Positions 25,132-34,200 of a DNA stretch of 35,117 bases are shown one piece after another. The translations under genes and the position numbers were made by a program. Location: contig JAJFFZ010000061.1 of assembly GCA_021776395.1 (NCBI GenBank), forward strand, positions 1 through 35,117, read 5' to 3'. The notes under the pieces are model-generated. The model saw only the letters and a list, made by a program, of their open reading frames with translations, did no database searches and was not told the DNA's origin. Position 1 is the stretch's first letter; the number at the start of each line of letters is the position of its first letter. This DNA is from Hyphococcus sp. GTDB lineage: Bacteria; Pseudomonadota; Alphaproteobacteria; Caulobacterales; Parvularculaceae.

Positions 25132-26001
25132 CTATGGCGCCAGCACCCGTTTCGGGTGGCGGCCATCAACATAGCCCATAAACGGCGAACATATGGAATA
25201 GCCGAGAAGCTCCTGAACCCGTTCTGGAAGCGCCCGCGCCGCCTCGGGTGGAACCGCCAGTGACATATTCTCCAGCTGTCGCGTCCAGCCCGGGCAGTAT
25301 TGCGGGGTAATAATCAGCCGCGGCGCATCAGATCGGTTGGCCCCGCCGCGATGCCACAAGGTTCCCTTGGCCAGCGTTAAAGAGCCGGGCGGCGCTGCCA
25401 GCTTCACTGCATCTTTGCGGGCGCCGGGATCGCCGTCGCGGCTTTCAATGCGCGAGAAATCGGTTTCCGCAACCGCGCCTTCAATATGGTCCTCTGGCCA
25501 CAGATGACTGCCCGGCAAAATTTCTGTGGCGCCGTTATCATCCGTTGTCGCATCAATCGCCCAGAATGTGCTGACCCCCAGCGACCGGCGCGGGCGCGGC
25601 CATTGATAATGGCTGTCATCGAAATGCCAGGGTTGCGCGGTCTCGCCCGGTTGCAGGTTAATCGCCAGACACGCCGACAACAGACAAGCGCGCCCCAACT
25701 CCGCTTCGGCGAAACACAGCGCCAGCGGATGCATTACCAGCTCAGCCAGCACCGGCGACTTCGCCGCCAGCGCGTAAACACGGTTTGATTTGCGCCCCTC
25801 AAATTCGTTGCGCCCGGTGACGTTTGCTCCAAGATAGGGCGCCAGCGCTGTTCTAATTTCGTCGATCTGGGCGACTGTCAGCACTTGTTCAAAAGTGATA
25901 TAGCCGTCGCGGTCAAACTGGCTGCGCCAGTCCTCCATCGAGCGCCCTTTCAGCCAGGGCGCAATGGCGTCATCGTTTTGGCGCGCAGTTTCAACGTTCA
26001 T
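25132..26001 (-). CDS. Phytanoyl-CoA dioxygenase (PhyH) family oxygenase
   Basis: This is a non-haem Fe(II)/2-oxoglutarate-dependent oxygenase of the PhyH family, about 289 residues. The iron ligands are visible: HxD in PWHFDDSHY, and the distal histidine in KGTLWHRGGANRSDAPRLIIT, which also has the arginine that binds 2-oxoglutarate. In 291-residue numbering they are His128, Asp130, His219 and Arg230. The start at ATG 26001 is supported by AGAGGG 5 bp upstream; the frame reaches a GTG at 26007. It follows the epimerase gene by about 40 bp, in an operon with a lipoprotein and a sulfotransferase. PhyH enzymes hydroxylate many lipids and small molecules, so the substrate cannot be deduced. A hydroxylated hopanoid or other lipid is one inference from context. 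Confidence 0.88.
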   Translation of the reverse strand: MNVETARQNDDAIAPWLKGRSMEDWRSQFDRDGYITFEQVLTVAQIDEIRTALAPYLGANVTGRNEFEGRKSNRVYALAAKSPVLAELVMHPLALCFAEAELGRACLLSACLAINLQPGETAQPWHFDDSHYQWPRPRRSLGVSTFWAIDATTDDNGATEILPGSHLWPEDHIEGAVAETDFSRIESRDGDPGARKDAVKLAAPPGSLTLAKGTLWHRGGANRSDAPRLIITPQYCPGWTRQLENMSLAVPPEAARALPERVQELLGYSICSPFMGYVDGRHPKRVLAP

Positions 26002-26043
26002 AAACACCCTCTCGGCTTCATGATCGCCCAGCGCAACGATAAT

Positions 26044-27033
26044 TCAAACCGGTTTCAGCAGTTGTTTGCGTTGCATCCAGTCAAGCGTTTTTGCCATCGC
26101 GGCGTCAACCTCGCCCGCCGCCCAACCCAGCTCGCGGCGCGCCTTTTCGCTGGAGAACGACACCTGCCTGCCGGCCAGGCGCACGCCGGTCAGCGGCGCC
26201 TTTGGCGGCTTGCCGGTAATCGCAGCGATGAGCCTGGTGTCAACCGCCCCGGCGGCGAGCGCGACGGCGTAAGGCATCCGGGTTTTCGGCATTGCTCGTC
26301 CGGTCAGCTTTTCCAGCATGTCGAGAAGCTTTTTCATGGAGATATTTGCGCCGCCAAGCAGATAGCGCTCCCCGGATTTACCGTTGTCGCGGGCGGCGAT
26401 CAGCCCCTCTGCCAGGCTTTCAACAGGGACAAAATTCAAGATGCAGTCGATGTAAGCCGGTGTCCCGCCATTGGCGAAATCGAGAATCATTTGTGTCGGC
26501 GGCGTCAGACTGTCATCGCCCGGTCCCAGCGGTTCGGTTGGCAGCGCAATGACCGCGTCCAGCCCTTCGCGCTCCGCCGCCTCGACAATGCGCTCCGCCG
26601 CCAGCTTTGAGCGCGGATAAGGCCCGAGCATGTCGTCAGGGGCGAGCCGCACGCTCTCATCGGCAGTTGACAGGCCGATGGGTGTTGCCCGCCCGACCAG
26701 CGTTGTCAGGCTCGAACAATGGACAAGGCGCTGGATGCCAGCCTTCATTGCCGCGCCAACAACAAGCTCCGTCCCAAGACGATTGACACGGTCGAATATA
26801 CCCGCATCGCGCGCCCATAGCTGGGCGTTGCCCGCGAGATGGAACACCGTTGCAACGCCAGCCATGGCGCGGCGCAAGGCGCCAACGTCGGTGATCGAGC
26901 CTTGCACGTCATCGGGATGCGCGGCGGCCGCAATATCAAAACTGCACACGGTCTCGCCGCGCGCCCGCAAACTTCTGACCAGCTGCTTGCCGACAAAGCC
27001 GGCGCCGCCGGTTACCAGCGTAATATCGCTCAC
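26044..27033 (-). CDS. HpnA-like NAD(P)-dependent epimerase/reductase (extended SDR)
   Basis: This is an extended short-chain dehydrogenase of 329 residues, related to dihydroflavonol reductase and to HpnA, the hopanoid-associated sugar epimerase. It shows TGGAGFVG at 8-15 (cofactor), HLAGNA near 65, the catalytic serine in VHCSSLTTLVG, and the YxxxK pair Tyr139 and Lys143 in GPYPRSKLAAE. The later LNFVPVESLAEGLIAA and GERYLLGGANISM segments are like HpnA. The start is GTG at 27033, overlapping the propeller gene stop (GTGA). I do not give it the hpnA symbol because assignment needs a family search. Placement in a sulfotransferase and oxygenase operon suggests a tailoring role. Confidence 0.85.
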   Translation of the reverse strand: MSDITLVTGGAGFVGKQLVRSLRARGETVCSFDIAAAAHPDDVQGSITDVGALRRAMAGVATVFHLAGNAQLWARDAGIFDRVNRLGTELVVGAAMKAGIQRLVHCSSLTTLVGRATPIGLSTADESVRLAPDDMLGPYPRSKLAAERIVEAAEREGLDAVIALPTEPLGPGDDSLTPPTQMILDFANGGTPAYIDCILNFVPVESLAEGLIAARDNGKSGERYLLGGANISMKKLLDMLEKLTGRAMPKTRMPYAVALAAGAVDTRLIAAITGKPPKAPLTGVRLAGRQVSFSSEKARRELGWAAGEVDAAMAKTLDWMQRKQLLKPV

Positions 27034-28109
27034 GCTAGCGCCCGGCAGACCAACAGTCCTTCGTCAGTAACCGATCCGGCGATCAGCCCGTCCAGGGTTT
27101 GCACCGCCACAGTCGCGGCGCTGAACAGTTTGCCCGAAGGGTCGTCAAAGAGAATTTGCAGCGCGCCGGTTTTTGGGTCCGCCTTAACGATCCGCGACGG
27201 CGCCTTGCCGAGGCCAAGCTTGCGGTTGAGCGCCAGGCGCACCATCGACGGGTGCACCGCCGCAACGACGCCGCCATCATCGGCCAGGGTCAAATTGTCG
27301 GGACCGCCAGGTAGTTTGATGCGCGTCTTTTCCTCCAGCGCGCCTGAGCGCTCCGCCAGGAAAATCAACGCGTTCTCACGCGTCGCTGCGACCACCACCT
27401 CGCCGCTCAATGTTCGGGCAAGCCCATTGGCAAAAGCCGCGCGCTCATAAAGCCGGGCGCCGCTAGCATCGATAACGCCGCTGCGCTTCAAGCGAAAAAT
27501 ATCCTCAACGCCGGCCATCCAGTTGCAGGCGCTATGGTCAAAACTGGTATAGGTCTCGCGGGTCGTCGCCAAAACATCATTGGCGTTGCAGGAAACGCTG
27601 TCTTTTTCCGCCACCACCAGGGCGCCGTCAGCGCCAATACGCTGCAAATGCGGCTCCATTTTCCATCCGCGTCCGGAGCGGTGATAGGCGCGGTTGATAA
27701 AGACTAGCTCGCGGTTCGCCGAATCATAAGAAATTCCATGCGGCCGGAGCCCGCCGGCGATTTCACCGGGCGCAATCAACGGCTTCGCTGTGACGGACGC
27801 AGCCTTGCCTGCAAATATCTCCGGCAACGAAAGCTCGTAGACGCCGCCTTCGGGTATAGCCCGGTTGCGCTTGCGCGCGGCGCGCTCAACGCTGCGGCGA
27901 TTATAGACGGAGACAAACAGCCGCCCAGTGGTGCGCTCAATGGCGAAATCTTCCGCACCGACCAGCCTCGCGCCAGTGACGGCGTCAACCAGGGCCACCC
28001 GACGGCATTGCGCATCGGAATAATGCGCCGGACCGATTTGCGCCCGCCCGCAAGCGCTGAGCGCGCCGAGCCCCAGGACAACCAGAAATTTAAGCTGCGG
28101 TCTCCGCAT
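27030..28109 (-). CDS. Lipoprotein-like beta-propeller (SMP-30/paraoxonase-like)
   Basis: The protein of about 359 residues has a signal peptide with a lipobox-like LGALSAC, suggesting a membrane-anchored lipoprotein. The rest looks like a six-bladed propeller of the SMP-30/gluconolactonase/arylesterase group. It has repeated beta segments and paraoxonase-like fragments GAEDFAIERTTGRLFVSVYNRR, LRPHGISYDSANRELVFINRAYH, NDVLATTRETYTSFDHSAC and LPGGPDNLTLADDGGVVAAVHP, with acidic and Asn residues where calcium ligands sit. The start at ATG 28109 is supported by GAGGGG 7 bp upstream and overlaps the sulfotransferase end by 20 bp; the frame could extend to 28241 but that has no signal peptide. Activity (lactonase, esterase, or binding) is unknown. 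Confidence 0.83.
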   Translation of the reverse strand: MRRPQLKFLVVLGLGALSACGRAQIGPAHYSDAQCRRVALVDAVTGARLVGAEDFAIERTTGRLFVSVYNRRSVERAARKRNRAIPEGGVYELSLPEIFAGKAASVTAKPLIAPGEIAGGLRPHGISYDSANRELVFINRAYHRSGRGWKMEPHLQRIGADGALVVAEKDSVSCNANDVLATTRETYTSFDHSACNWMAGVEDIFRLKRSGVIDASGARLYERAAFANGLARTLSGEVVVAATRENALIFLAERSGALEEKTRIKLPGGPDNLTLADDGGVVAAVHPSMVRLALNRKLGLGKAPSRIVKADPKTGALQILFDDPSGKLFSAATVAVQTLDGLIAGSVTDEGLLVCRALA

Positions 28110-29223
28110 CCCGCGTCCCCTCGCCGCTAGTTTTATTTTCTTCACCGGGACGCTGATAGCCCCATTTTTCAATCCAGTAGCCAAGCCGCGCTTCAACTTT
28201 CGCCGCCGCCGCATCGCTATAGTCGAATTTATTTTTCTCAAAGCTTTTCACCGAAGCAAGATAACGCTCAAACGCGCCGCGGCTGGTCTCAAACCCCGAG
28301 AGCCCCAAAGCGCCATAGATTTTCTCAACCGACTGTAGAGGGTTCGCATCAAGCGCGTCATAGCGCAGCTCAACCAGCTGTTCAGATGACACCGATTGCA
28401 CGTCGCTTTCATAAGCGCGCATCATCCGGTCATAGACCGACAAAACCGTCTCATCGATATCCACATGGTCGTAGCTCTGGAGCGCCAGCTCCTTCAGGAG
28501 TTTGGCATAAAAATTCCGCATCGAGACGAATACGTCGTATGGATTGCGGTGAATATGGACAAACTTGGCGCCCGGAAACATCTCGCGCAACATTGCCAGC
28601 CTTCCGGTATAGACCGGATTTTTAATCAGCAATGGCTTTTCGCCCTGATGCAGGTAAAGCTTGCGCAGAAAATACGTAAACTGTTTGCGCCAGCCGCGAA
28701 TATCCGCCGTTGAACATCCGTCGAAGAACAGCCCGCGCTGAACATTTTCAGCAAACGCGCGCGGAAAATAGATGCCGTGATAGAACGAGACATCGGACAT
28801 GTTGGCGATGGCGATTTCGTCTTCCTGCGGGCTGTCCGGGCGCACCGGGATATTGTCGATATAGCGATGCTCGGGAAGCGCGCGCTCCAGCAACGGATTG
28901 AAAACCTTGGCGAGACCAAACAAATCCCACGGCAGACCCGTCGCCACCGGCGGCACGAAACCCCAGGCGCCGCTCTGGCACATGATGTTGTAGAGATGGG
29001 TCGTGCCCGAACGCCAATGGCCAAGGATGAAAACCGGGGCCGGCATATCTTCAAGCGACGGCAGGCGGCGCTCCATCACCAGCTTCTCCGCAGTTGAAAA
29101 CGGCCAGCGCACGGCCGACGCCAGTCCGACAAGCGCGCCCTCGCCGATCCTGTCCGGCAGGCCCGAGCGTCCGACCACCGTTGCCAGCGTCGCGAGATTG
29201 GCTCCACATAAGGGATGCGCCAT
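28090..29223 (-). CDS. Sulfotransferase family protein
   Basis: This is a PAPS-dependent sulfotransferase-fold enzyme of 377 residues. The 5'-phosphosulfate loop is ILGHWRSGTTHLYNIM (about 66-81). The 3'-phosphate-binding segment is FVHIHRNPYDVFVSMRNF, near residue 225-240. Bacterial proteins of this type sulfate hydroxyl groups of lipids, sugars or small molecules; the acceptor cannot be read off. No membrane helix or signal peptide is visible, so it is probably cytoplasmic. The C-terminal tail is Glu/Lys-rich. It heads the operon with the propeller, epimerase and dioxygenase genes; the propeller start overlaps its stop by 20 bp. It is divergent from tamA. PAPS synthesis genes are not in the window. 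Confidence 0.88.
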   Translation of the reverse strand: MAHPLCGANLATLATVVGRSGLPDRIGEGALVGLASAVRWPFSTAEKLVMERRLPSLEDMPAPVFILGHWRSGTTHLYNIMCQSGAWGFVPPVATGLPWDLFGLAKVFNPLLERALPEHRYIDNIPVRPDSPQEDEIAIANMSDVSFYHGIYFPRAFAENVQRGLFFDGCSTADIRGWRKQFTYFLRKLYLHQGEKPLLIKNPVYTGRLAMLREMFPGAKFVHIHRNPYDVFVSMRNFYAKLLKELALQSYDHVDIDETVLSVYDRMMRAYESDVQSVSSEQLVELRYDALDANPLQSVEKIYGALGLSGFETSRGAFERYLASVKSFEKNKFDYSDAAAAKVEARLGYWIEKWGYQRPGEENKTSGEGTRDAETAA

Positions 29224-29252
29224 GAAATTGCCTGCCGTTTTAATCGCCTTAA

Positions 29253-29288
29253 CAAAGCGTAGGATTTAGCGCACTCGCACACGCTTTG
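29253..29288. promoter_or_regulatory. Inverted repeat in the sulfotransferase-tamA divergent region
   Basis: CAAAGCGT (29253-29260) and ACGCTTTG (29281-29288) are a perfect 8 bp inverted repeat with a 20 bp spacer, 30 bp upstream of the sulfotransferase ATG. It could be a dyad operator. An 8 bp pair at such spacing can also occur by chance in a window this size, so this is tentative. Confidence 0.3.
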
Positions 29289-29428
29289 CCAACGCCATCA
29301 GCGCCATAAAATCAGCCCATTTGAAGCCTAAGGTTAACAAAGCTGTGAGAGCTTGGGCAAGCCGAGGCGGAGCGGCGCCAGCCTTATGTGAGAAGCGCCG
29401 AAAGCCCCGCTGCCGGCAAGGGTACGTA

Positions 29429-31207
29429 GTGTTAGCGAGCAGTTCCTTGAGGTTATCCCAGTTTCTCATTCTTGCGGCGGGTCTTGCCGGGATTGTGATC
29501 AGCCTCGGCCCCGCGCCGGCGCTTGCCGAGCAGAGCTATGCGGTGAGGTTTGAAGGCGCGCCGGCCGGTCTTGAAGACAAGCTCAAGCTGATTTCCGCGC
29601 TGGAAAAAGGCGTGCGTGATTATCCGACCGCAGCGGCGCTGCGACGCGCCGCGCTGCGCGATATCAAAGCACTCGACGATGCGCTACAGGCGGCCGGCTA
29701 TTACAACGGCCGCACAAGTTTTGAGCTGGAACCAGGCGAGAACAATCAAAAGCCGGTTGTGGTGTTTACGATTGAGCCGGGCGCGCCGTTCCGGATTGTC
29801 GAATATGAAATCCTTTATAGCGATGACGGGGATGGCCGACCGCAAAGTTTTGAAGATGCGAAGATCACGCCCGATCACTCAGCTACCGGCGCCAATCTGC
29901 GCGATGCGCAACGCCAGTTTCTCAATTTCCTTTGGGAAAGCGGATATCCGGCGGCGGAAGCGGCAAACCGGCGCGCTATTGCTAATCTCGACGAGAATAC
30001 CGCGCATGCGGTTTTCAGCTTCACAAGTGGCCCAAAGGCGCGCTTCGGCGACATCCGGGCTGAGGGCCTGAAGAAGACCGACCCAAAATTTCTTGGCAAG
30101 TTGAAAACCTGGGAACTTGGCGATCAATATGAGCGCTCCAAAATCGTCTCCTACCGCAACCGGGTGGCGGCGACCGGATTGTTTAACACCATCGAAGTGG
30201 CGGCCGGCGCGCCCGACGATGCAGGCGTGGCGCCGATCATTCTCAATGTGGAAGAGCGCGCCCGCCGCACGCTCGGCGCCGGCGCATCGTTCTCAACTGC
30301 GGAAGGACCCGGCGGGCGGCTGTTCTTTGAACACCTCAATATCTTTGGCAAGGGCGAGAATTTTCGCGTCGATGCGCGCGGCTCGTCCATCGAACAATCG
30401 CTGGATTTTTCGCTGAACAAACCCTTGCCTTCGCTTCCCGGTCACGCCTTCAGCAATTTTAAGTTTTCAAACGAGACAACGGAAGCTTTTAACGCACGAT
30501 CCATTCGCGTCTCTGGCGGAATCGCCAAGCGCTGGTTCGGCCGCAAGCTGGAGACCCGCAGCTCGGTGGCGTTGGAGACATCCAATATTGAAGCCGACGG
30601 CTCGCAAGAGCGAACCTACTTAATCTCCGCGCCTTTATCGGTGTTGTGGAATTCCGAAAACGACCTCCTCGGGCCAACCTCCGGCGTGCGCTCGGGCATC
30701 GTTGTGACGCCCTATTCCGGCTCGCAGACTTTTACGCAAGCCGAGTGGACGGCGCGCTCACGCGTGACATTTGGCCAAGACGACCGTTTTACAATCGCGG
30801 GGCGCGGCGCACTCGGCGCTACGTTCGGAAGCGCGTTTGACGGGCTACCGCTCAACAAACGGTTTTTCGCCGGCGGCGGCGGGTCGGTGCGCGGGTATGG
30901 CTTTCAGGAGGCCGGACCGCTCGACGCTGAGAACGCGCCCATCGGCGGGCGTTCATTAATCGAAGGCGCGGTCGAGTTGCGCGGCAAAGTCTCCTCTAAC
31001 ATCCAGCTTGCCGGATTTGTCGATACTGGCTCGGTATCAAGTTCAAACCTGCCCGATTTCAATGAGAAGTTCTTTATCGGCTATGGCGGCGGCGTGCGCT
31101 ATCTCTCCGCCATCGGCCCGGTCCGGCTCGACGTCGCGTTCCCGCGCGACAAACGCGAAAGCGACCGCGGCTATCAACTATACATCGCACTGGGGCAACC
31201 GTTCTGA
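29429..31207 (+). CDS. tamA: TamA outer membrane assembly factor (Omp85 family)
   Basis: TamA is an Omp85 barrel in the outer membrane that works with TamB in outer membrane protein assembly and envelope lipid transport. From the GTG at 29429 it has about 592 residues. The signal peptide ends ALA before EQSYAVRFEGA. The POTRA domains cover about 25-250. The C-terminal half is the barrel (NVEERARRTLGAGASFSTAEG onward), with the Omp85 motif region around RFFAGGGGSVRGYGFQ and a final phenylalanine as usual for barrels. I choose GTG 29429 because AAGGG lies 7 bp upstream and it gives a clean signal peptide; the open frame begins at a TTG at 29321 with a non-signal prefix. tamB overlaps its stop. 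Confidence 0.94.
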   Translation: MLASSSLRLSQFLILAAGLAGIVISLGPAPALAEQSYAVRFEGAPAGLEDKLKLISALEKGVRDYPTAAALRRAALRDIKALDDALQAAGYYNGRTSFELEPGENNQKPVVVFTIEPGAPFRIVEYEILYSDDGDGRPQSFEDAKITPDHSATGANLRDAQRQFLNFLWESGYPAAEAANRRAIANLDENTAHAVFSFTSGPKARFGDIRAEGLKKTDPKFLGKLKTWELGDQYERSKIVSYRNRVAATGLFNTIEVAAGAPDDAGVAPIILNVEERARRTLGAGASFSTAEGPGGRLFFEHLNIFGKGENFRVDARGSSIEQSLDFSLNKPLPSLPGHAFSNFKFSNETTEAFNARSIRVSGGIAKRWFGRKLETRSSVALETSNIEADGSQERTYLISAPLSVLWNSENDLLGPTSGVRSGIVVTPYSGSQTFTQAEWTARSRVTFGQDDRFTIAGRGALGATFGSAFDGLPLNKRFFAGGGGSVRGYGFQEAGPLDAENAPIGGRSLIEGAVELRGKVSSNIQLAGFVDTGSVSSSNLPDFNEKFFIGYGGGVRYLSAIGPVRLDVAFPRDKRESDRGYQLYIALGQPF

Positions 31208-34200
31208 TGAAACGTATAGTGATTATAACCGGCTTGACGCTGATCGCGATTGTCACTCTCGCGGGTGCCGGCCTATGGGGCTTGTTTAATACTGATACCG
31301 GCCGGCGCATCATTATCGCGCAGGCAGAAACGGCGATTGCAGACGCAGTTGACGGAACTGCGAAAATTGGCGCGCTCAAAGGCGCCCTGCCCGGCGAGGT
31401 TATTCTGCAAACCATAGCCCTCAACGATACGGACGGGCCGTGGGCGACAATCGAAGAAATCAACATCACTCTGCGCCCACTCAAACTGTTACGCAGACAA
31501 GTTGATATTCAAAAGCTGGAGATTATTTCCGCACACCTCTTGCGCAAGCCGCCGGCAAGAGAGCGGCCCGAGCCCGATATGCCGGCGCGGTTCTCGCTGA
31601 AACTGCCAAACAATTTGCCCGACATAAAAATCGCTAAGCTCAGCCTGGCTAATTTCCAAAGCGATCTCGGCGAGAGGCCGCTGCGTCTCGATGGCGCCGG
31701 TAATATTGCTATTGGCGGCCGCGATATCACCGCCAATATAAAAATCACCAGTGAAAATAATCTCGACGTCATCGACGCCGCAATTAATTTGCAACGCAAT
31801 GCCGGTCAGGCTTTTTTGGACATTAACGTCGCGGCGGCGGAAGGTGGGATTATCGCAACGCTGGCCGCCGCCGACGGGCCTATTGATCTCAGCCTAACAG
31901 GCGGCGGCCCGATCAACGCCGCGCAATTTTCCATCGACACCGCCATTGGCGCCTATGGACAGCTAACGGCAACCCTATCTGGCGATCTCGAGAAAATCGT
32001 GAGCGCTGACCTCGCCGGCGAATTTACACCGGGACGGGCGCTTGGCGATATCGATGAGTTAGCCCGCCCGGTGGCTTTTGATCTGCGCATCGACGAGCGC
32101 GGCAAGGGCGGCGTTGTTACCATCAACCGCCTCACCAGCGCCATTGGCGACATGACCGGAACCGCGCAATGGAAAGGCGCATCCGGCGCGCTTAAAAATC
32201 TCTCACTGGATTTGCACACCGTCTTCGCGGAGAGTTACCGCCCGGACCTGCGAGACTATCTCGGTGAAGCAGCGAATATCCTTGCAAATATCGAACGCAA
32301 GCGCGGCGCCTTTGCAGTAGATGGAAGTTTCACAAGCAACACTCTGACGTTTGCAATCCGCAAAGGAAAAACCGATCTTAGAAAACAATTTACAGGCGAG
32401 GTCAGCGCTGAAATTGGCGCTAGGGAACAATTCAGTTTCCTGAACGCCAAAGCAAAGCTCACCGGAGTGGTTACTGCCGATCTCAACGATAAGATCGATG
32501 TTCAAAAATTGAGCGTTACGCTAGACGATGGATCATCGCTTGGCGGGGCCGGTTTTTATACACTCAAAACACGAGAGGTCGCTTTCGCTGGCGCTCTCGA
32601 GACGAGCCCTACACTCATCTCCTCTTTCCTGGCGCCGATAGACCTCACCGCCAATACCCATAGTGAAATTGATATCACGGGCACGCTCGACCAGTTCACC
32701 CTTACCGCAGCCATCAAAACACCGGCCGCGGAAGTGAACAAGGCGCCAGCGCCGGCGCTATTGATCGACATCGCCCTTGCCGGGCTGCCTTCAAGACCGA
32801 CCGGCGAGGTCACAGCGCGGGCGCCTGGCGGGGAAGGGCGGTTTAAGGCGGTGTTGCGGTCTTCCGAAGACGGACGGATTTCTATGCCGGAATTCGACTA
32901 CCGGTCTGAAACCTTCGCCATGACCGGATCGGGCGCCTATCGGCCCGAGGCGCAAGCGCTTGATATCGCTCTTGACTATTCCGGCCAGGAGGGCGCCGAA
33001 CCCTGGCCGGGCCTCCCGTTTGTGGGTGATTTTGAAGCCCGCGGCGCCCTTGCCATGTCCGGTGAAGAGACCGGCTTTATCCTGACGTCCCAAAGGCTTG
33101 TCTCTGAAAGTTTTGGCTTGTCCGGCTTACTCCTCACCATAGAGGGTGCGCCGGATGCGATTAGATTGGGCGCTACCGTCAAGCGTCTAAAGACATCACC
33201 AACAGGCGTGGTGCAAGACTTCTCCGTCGCCGGCAAACTGAATATTCACGATGCGCTTGCCGTCACCCTGACGCAGATCAGCGGATTGGTTGCAAACACC
33301 ACATTTTCGTTGCGCGCACCAAGCCATATCCTGCTTAAAGATGGCGTCGGCATTGATAATTTTCGCCTCAATTGGGGCAGCACCGGCCGTATCGCGCTTG
33401 ATGGCGCGTTCTCGCCAACCCGCTGGCGTGCCGACATCAGGCTTAGCGATGTTAATGTGCCGGGTGCAGACGGCGTCGCCAGCGCAACAATATATCTCGA
33501 TACAGATGAATCCATCCCCGCGCGCGGCGCACTCGAAATGCGTTCTCTTCTGGTCGCCAATCTTACCGATGCTATAAAAACCGGGTTTGTCTGGAATGGC
33601 GAGACGGTAATCGTCCAGAGCGCGGCCGATGAAGACCATCTTGATATGCGTATTTCCTACCCCGCCCTGTTAACGAAAACACCAGCGCTCAGTATCAACA
33701 CCGAAGGCGCGCTTGACGGCCATATCCGCTATGATGGGCCGATTGGCCCGGTCGCCGCCTATCTGCCGCCGGCGCTGCAAACGCTGGAAGGCGATCTCGA
33801 CGCTAATTTCAAGCTCAGCGGCTCGACAACGGACCCGGCGCTTTCCGGCCAGGCAAAAGTCACGGACGGCGCCTATACCGAGCTACGCACCGGCCTGTCG
33901 ATCATCGGCGTTCACACCGAGGCGACGGCGTCTTATGGCGCCGCCGGCAGCAGGGTCCGCTTTTCAGGCGGCGCGCGCGGCGCAGACCAGAGCGGAGACG
34001 ATACCATCACGCTGGATGGCGAAATAGCGCTCACCGATGACCCGCGGCTCGATTTACGCATAAATTTTGACGATGCCGAGTTGTCAGCCCAACCGGTCAG
34101 TCGGCTGCGCGCAAGCGGCGCAGTCAACATCGCCGGCCCGCTGGATGCGCTCGCCGCCAAAGGCACCATCCAGATTGCAGAACTCAGCGCTGAAATCGTC

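Noticed and set aside
29321-29428. TTG start extending TamA by 36 residues
   Set aside because: It precedes the signal peptide with a basic non-signal stretch; the GTG at 29429 has AAGGG upstream and a clean signal peptide.
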